Positions 6,852 through 8,338 of a DNA stretch of 8,338 nt are shown here, in pieces. The notes beneath the pieces are model-generated. The model had not been told where the DNA came from, did not search any database, and worked only from the letters and a program-made list of their open reading frames with translations. Each line of letters opens with the position of its first letter. Position 1 is the first letter of the stretch. Both the position numbers and the translations under genes were made by a program. Origin of the DNA: Clostridia bacterium (GTDB lineage Bacteria; Bacillota_A; Clostridia; Christensenellales; Aristaeellaceae); the NCBI GenBank assembly GCA_017412025.1, contig JAFQOY010000023.1, forward strand, positions 1 through 8,338. Reading direction: 5' to 3'.

Positions 6852-7919
6852 TTATTCCTTTTTCTGCGCCGACCCGCTCTTCTTCTTGAAGAGGTTGCCG
6901 TGCATGACGATCTGCTGCAGCGCGACGAAGAGCAGCACCAGAGCGCCGGTGATGATCTTGCCCCACCAGGAGGACAGCGTGCCGTTGAAGGTGATCAGGC
7001 AGGGGATGACGGCCTTGAGCAGCACGCCGAAGAACGTGCCGATCATGTAGCCGACGCCGCCGGAGAGGAGCACGCCGCCGATAACCGCAGCGGAGATGAC
7101 GTCCAGCTCGCCGCCCTGAAGCGCCAGGTTCCAGCCGGACTTGACGTACAGGGAGTAGGCGATGCCGGCCAGCGCGGAGCACAGGCCGTTGAAGGCGTAG
7201 ACCATCATCTTGGTCCTGTCAACCGGCAGGCCCATCAGGCGGGCGGACTGCTCGTTTCCGCCGATGGCGTATACGTTGCGGCCGAAGCGGGTCTTCTGCA
7301 GGATGTAGGTGCCGATGATGATCATCACGATGAACATGATGACGCTCAGGTTGACGTAGGCCACGGGCTTGATCTTGACCCATTCGCCGGCGTCGTTGAG
7401 CTTCATGAAGTACATTTTCCATCCGGCCATCTTGTCGATCAGGTCGTTGTCGATGGAAATGGAGTCGCGGCTGATGAGCGAGCAGACGCCGCGCGCGAGG
7501 AACATGCCCGTCAGCGTCGCGACGAAGGGCGGGATCTTCAGGTAGGTGACCAGCGCGCCCATACCAAGGCCGAGCAGAATGCCCACGACGATGGAGAACG
7601 CCATGCACAGAATCGGATCAAGGCCCAGCACGGTGGTGCCGTAGGCGATGAACATGCCGGTGAGCGAGGCGACGGCCGCAACGGACAGGTCGATGCCGCC
7701 GGTGATCAGCACCATCGTCATGCCGACGGCGGAGATGCCGATGTAGGCATTGTCAACGAACAGCATCGCGAACGTGCGCAGCTTGGTGAAGCCCTTGTCG
7801 CCGTAGAGAATGGCGCCGAAGAGGTAAATGACCAGGAAGATGCCGATGGTGGCGAGCACCATGATATACTTGGGGTTGGTGATGAAATTGACAAACCGGT
7901 TATTCTTCTTCTTATCCAC
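6852..7919 (-). CDS. yjfF: Sugar ABC transporter permease, YjfF-like (RbsC family)
   Basis: An inner-membrane permease of 355 residues for a ribose-type pentose/hexose ABC importer. It is strongly hydrophobic, with about 8-10 predicted spans, including 19-38, 104-124, 190-207, 236-258 and 322-338. Family signatures are AVGMTMVLITGGIDLSVA (64-81), the cytoplasmic loop YAIGGNEQSARLMGLPV (217-233) that should contact the ATPase, VIGGVLLSGGVG (279-290) and FNGTLSSWWGKI (311-322). From memory the closest match is E. coli YjfF, one of two permeases of the YtfQRT-YjfF galactofuranose importer. This protein is somewhat longer (355 against about 331), partly through a polar segment around 165-187 (KLNDAGEWVKIKP). 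The preferred start is GTG at 7919, with AGGTG 6 nt upstream, overlapping the preceding permease gene by 8 nt; an ATG at 7949 lacks a ribosome binding site. The operon context suggests L-arabinose as substrate. Confidence 0.88.
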   Translation of the reverse strand: MDKKKNNRFVNFITNPKYIMVLATIGIFLVIYLFGAILYGDKGFTKLRTFAMLFVDNAYIGISAVGMTMVLITGGIDLSVAAVASLTGMFIAYGTTVLGLDPILCMAFSIVVGILLGLGMGALVTYLKIPPFVATLTGMFLARGVCSLISRDSISIDNDLIDKMAGWKMYFMKLNDAGEWVKIKPVAYVNLSVIMFIVMIIIGTYILQKTRFGRNVYAIGGNEQSARLMGLPVDRTKMMVYAFNGLCSALAGIAYSLYVKSGWNLALQGGELDVISAAVIGGVLLSGGVGYMIGTFFGVLLKAVIPCLITFNGTLSSWWGKIITGALVLLFVALQQIVMHGNLFKKKSGSAQKKE

Positions 7920-8338
7920 GGAGCTCACCTGCCTTCTGCTTGCGCGCATTGCGCGTGGCCAGCCACTTGCCGAACGGCTCGGACTGGATGACGATGACGA
8001 CGAGAATGATGGCGGCCTTGAACGCCATGATGGACTCGGACGTGATGCCGAAGTAGTACACCAGCGTGGTGATCGTGCGGATGATCAGGGAACCGACGAT
8101 TGTACCGGTGAGGGAGAACTTGCCGCCGGTCATGCTCGTGCCGCCCAGAACGACGGCGAGGATGGCGTCCATCTCGTAGTTCACGCCTGCGTTGTTGGAG
8201 TCGCAGGAGGAGATACGGCTGGAGTAGATCAGGCCCGCGATGCCGGAGAGGAAGCCGGTGAGCGTGTAGACGATCATGATGATCCTGCCGGACTTGAGGC
8301 CCGTGACGCGGGAGGCGCTCGGGTTGACACCGACGGAC
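7912..8338 (-). CDS. ytfT: Sugar ABC transporter permease, YtfT-like, C-terminal part (partial)
   Basis: The gene runs off the right edge; 141 C-terminal residues are visible and the reading frame is open to the last base, so the internal Met at 8277 is not the start. The fragment begins in the ATPase-contact loop (VGVNPSASRVTGLKSGR), then has a membrane span (MIVYTLTGFLSGIAGLIY), the segment SSRISSCDSNNAGVNYEMDA, the family motif AVVLGGTSMTGGKFSLTGT, and two more hydrophobic stretches ending IVIQSEPF. This pattern matches E. coli YtfT as I remember it, the partner of YjfF in the galactofuranose importer; RbsC is a more distant relative. Its stop overlaps the GTG start of the next permease (GTGGATAA), so the two subunits are probably translated in step as a heterodimer. 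The ATPase and binding-protein genes are expected upstream, outside the window. Confidence 0.88.
   Translation of the reverse strand, partial: SVGVNPSASRVTGLKSGRIIMIVYTLTGFLSGIAGLIYSSRISSCDSNNAGVNYEMDAILAVVLGGTSMTGGKFSLTGTIVGSLIIRTITTLVYYFGITSESIMAFKAAIILVVIVIQSEPFGKWLATRNARKQKAGELRG

Noticed and set aside
2907..7991. Long open frames on the plus strand opposite araD, araA, the kinase and the permease (up to 586 codons).
   Set aside because: They are antisense shadows of GC-rich genes: composition is His/Asp/Gly/Ala-rich and low in complexity, they show no recognisable domain, and the minus-strand genes match known families along their full length.

Overview
The window reads as chromosomal DNA from a moderately high-GC Gram-positive anaerobe, most likely an uncultured member of the Clostridia (Bacillota) of the gut or rumen type. 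This is inferred from strong AGGAGG-like ribosome binding sites, an OmpR/EnvZ-type sensor pair with ATGA overlap, a Sec-exported protein with a short Gram-positive-style signal peptide, and a compact arabinose operon with a clostridial-type FGGY kinase in place of an obvious classical AraB. No rRNA, tRNA, CRISPR array, insertion sequence or phage gene is visible.

There are two converging blocks. The left block (1-2753, plus strand) holds the last 36 codons of a winged-helix response regulator, its overlapping histidine kinase, and, after a 102-nt gap, a 454-residue secreted protein of unknown function. The right block (2901-8338, minus strand, entering from beyond the right edge) is an L-arabinose uptake and catabolism operon. 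Its order of transcription is YtfT-like permease (5' end cut off by the window), YjfF-like permease, FGGY sugar kinase (probable L-ribulokinase), araA (L-arabinose isomerase), araD (L-ribulose-5-phosphate 4-epimerase). The blocks meet at a strong hairpin (2858-2887) that probably terminates the operon and may serve both strands.

The right block works as one pathway. The two permeases form the membrane channel of an RbsC-family ABC importer. AraA converts L-arabinose to L-ribulose, the kinase makes L-ribulose 5-phosphate, and AraD gives D-xylulose 5-phosphate for the pentose phosphate or phosphoketolase routes. The importer's ATPase, its substrate-binding protein, the operon promoter and any regulator must lie to the right of the window. 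Coupling varies along the operon: the permeases overlap by 8 nt and araA-araD are 11 nt apart, but 93-nt and 79-nt gaps flank the kinase. Each of these gaps holds an inverted repeat, and the second also holds three 15-bp tandem repeats that include the araA ribosome binding site.

I see no clearly new multi-gene system. The points most worth following are the pairing of a furanose-type importer with arabinose enzymes, the structured gaps around the kinase, the secreted orphan beside a sensor pair, and a histidine kinase that appears to lack a HAMP domain.
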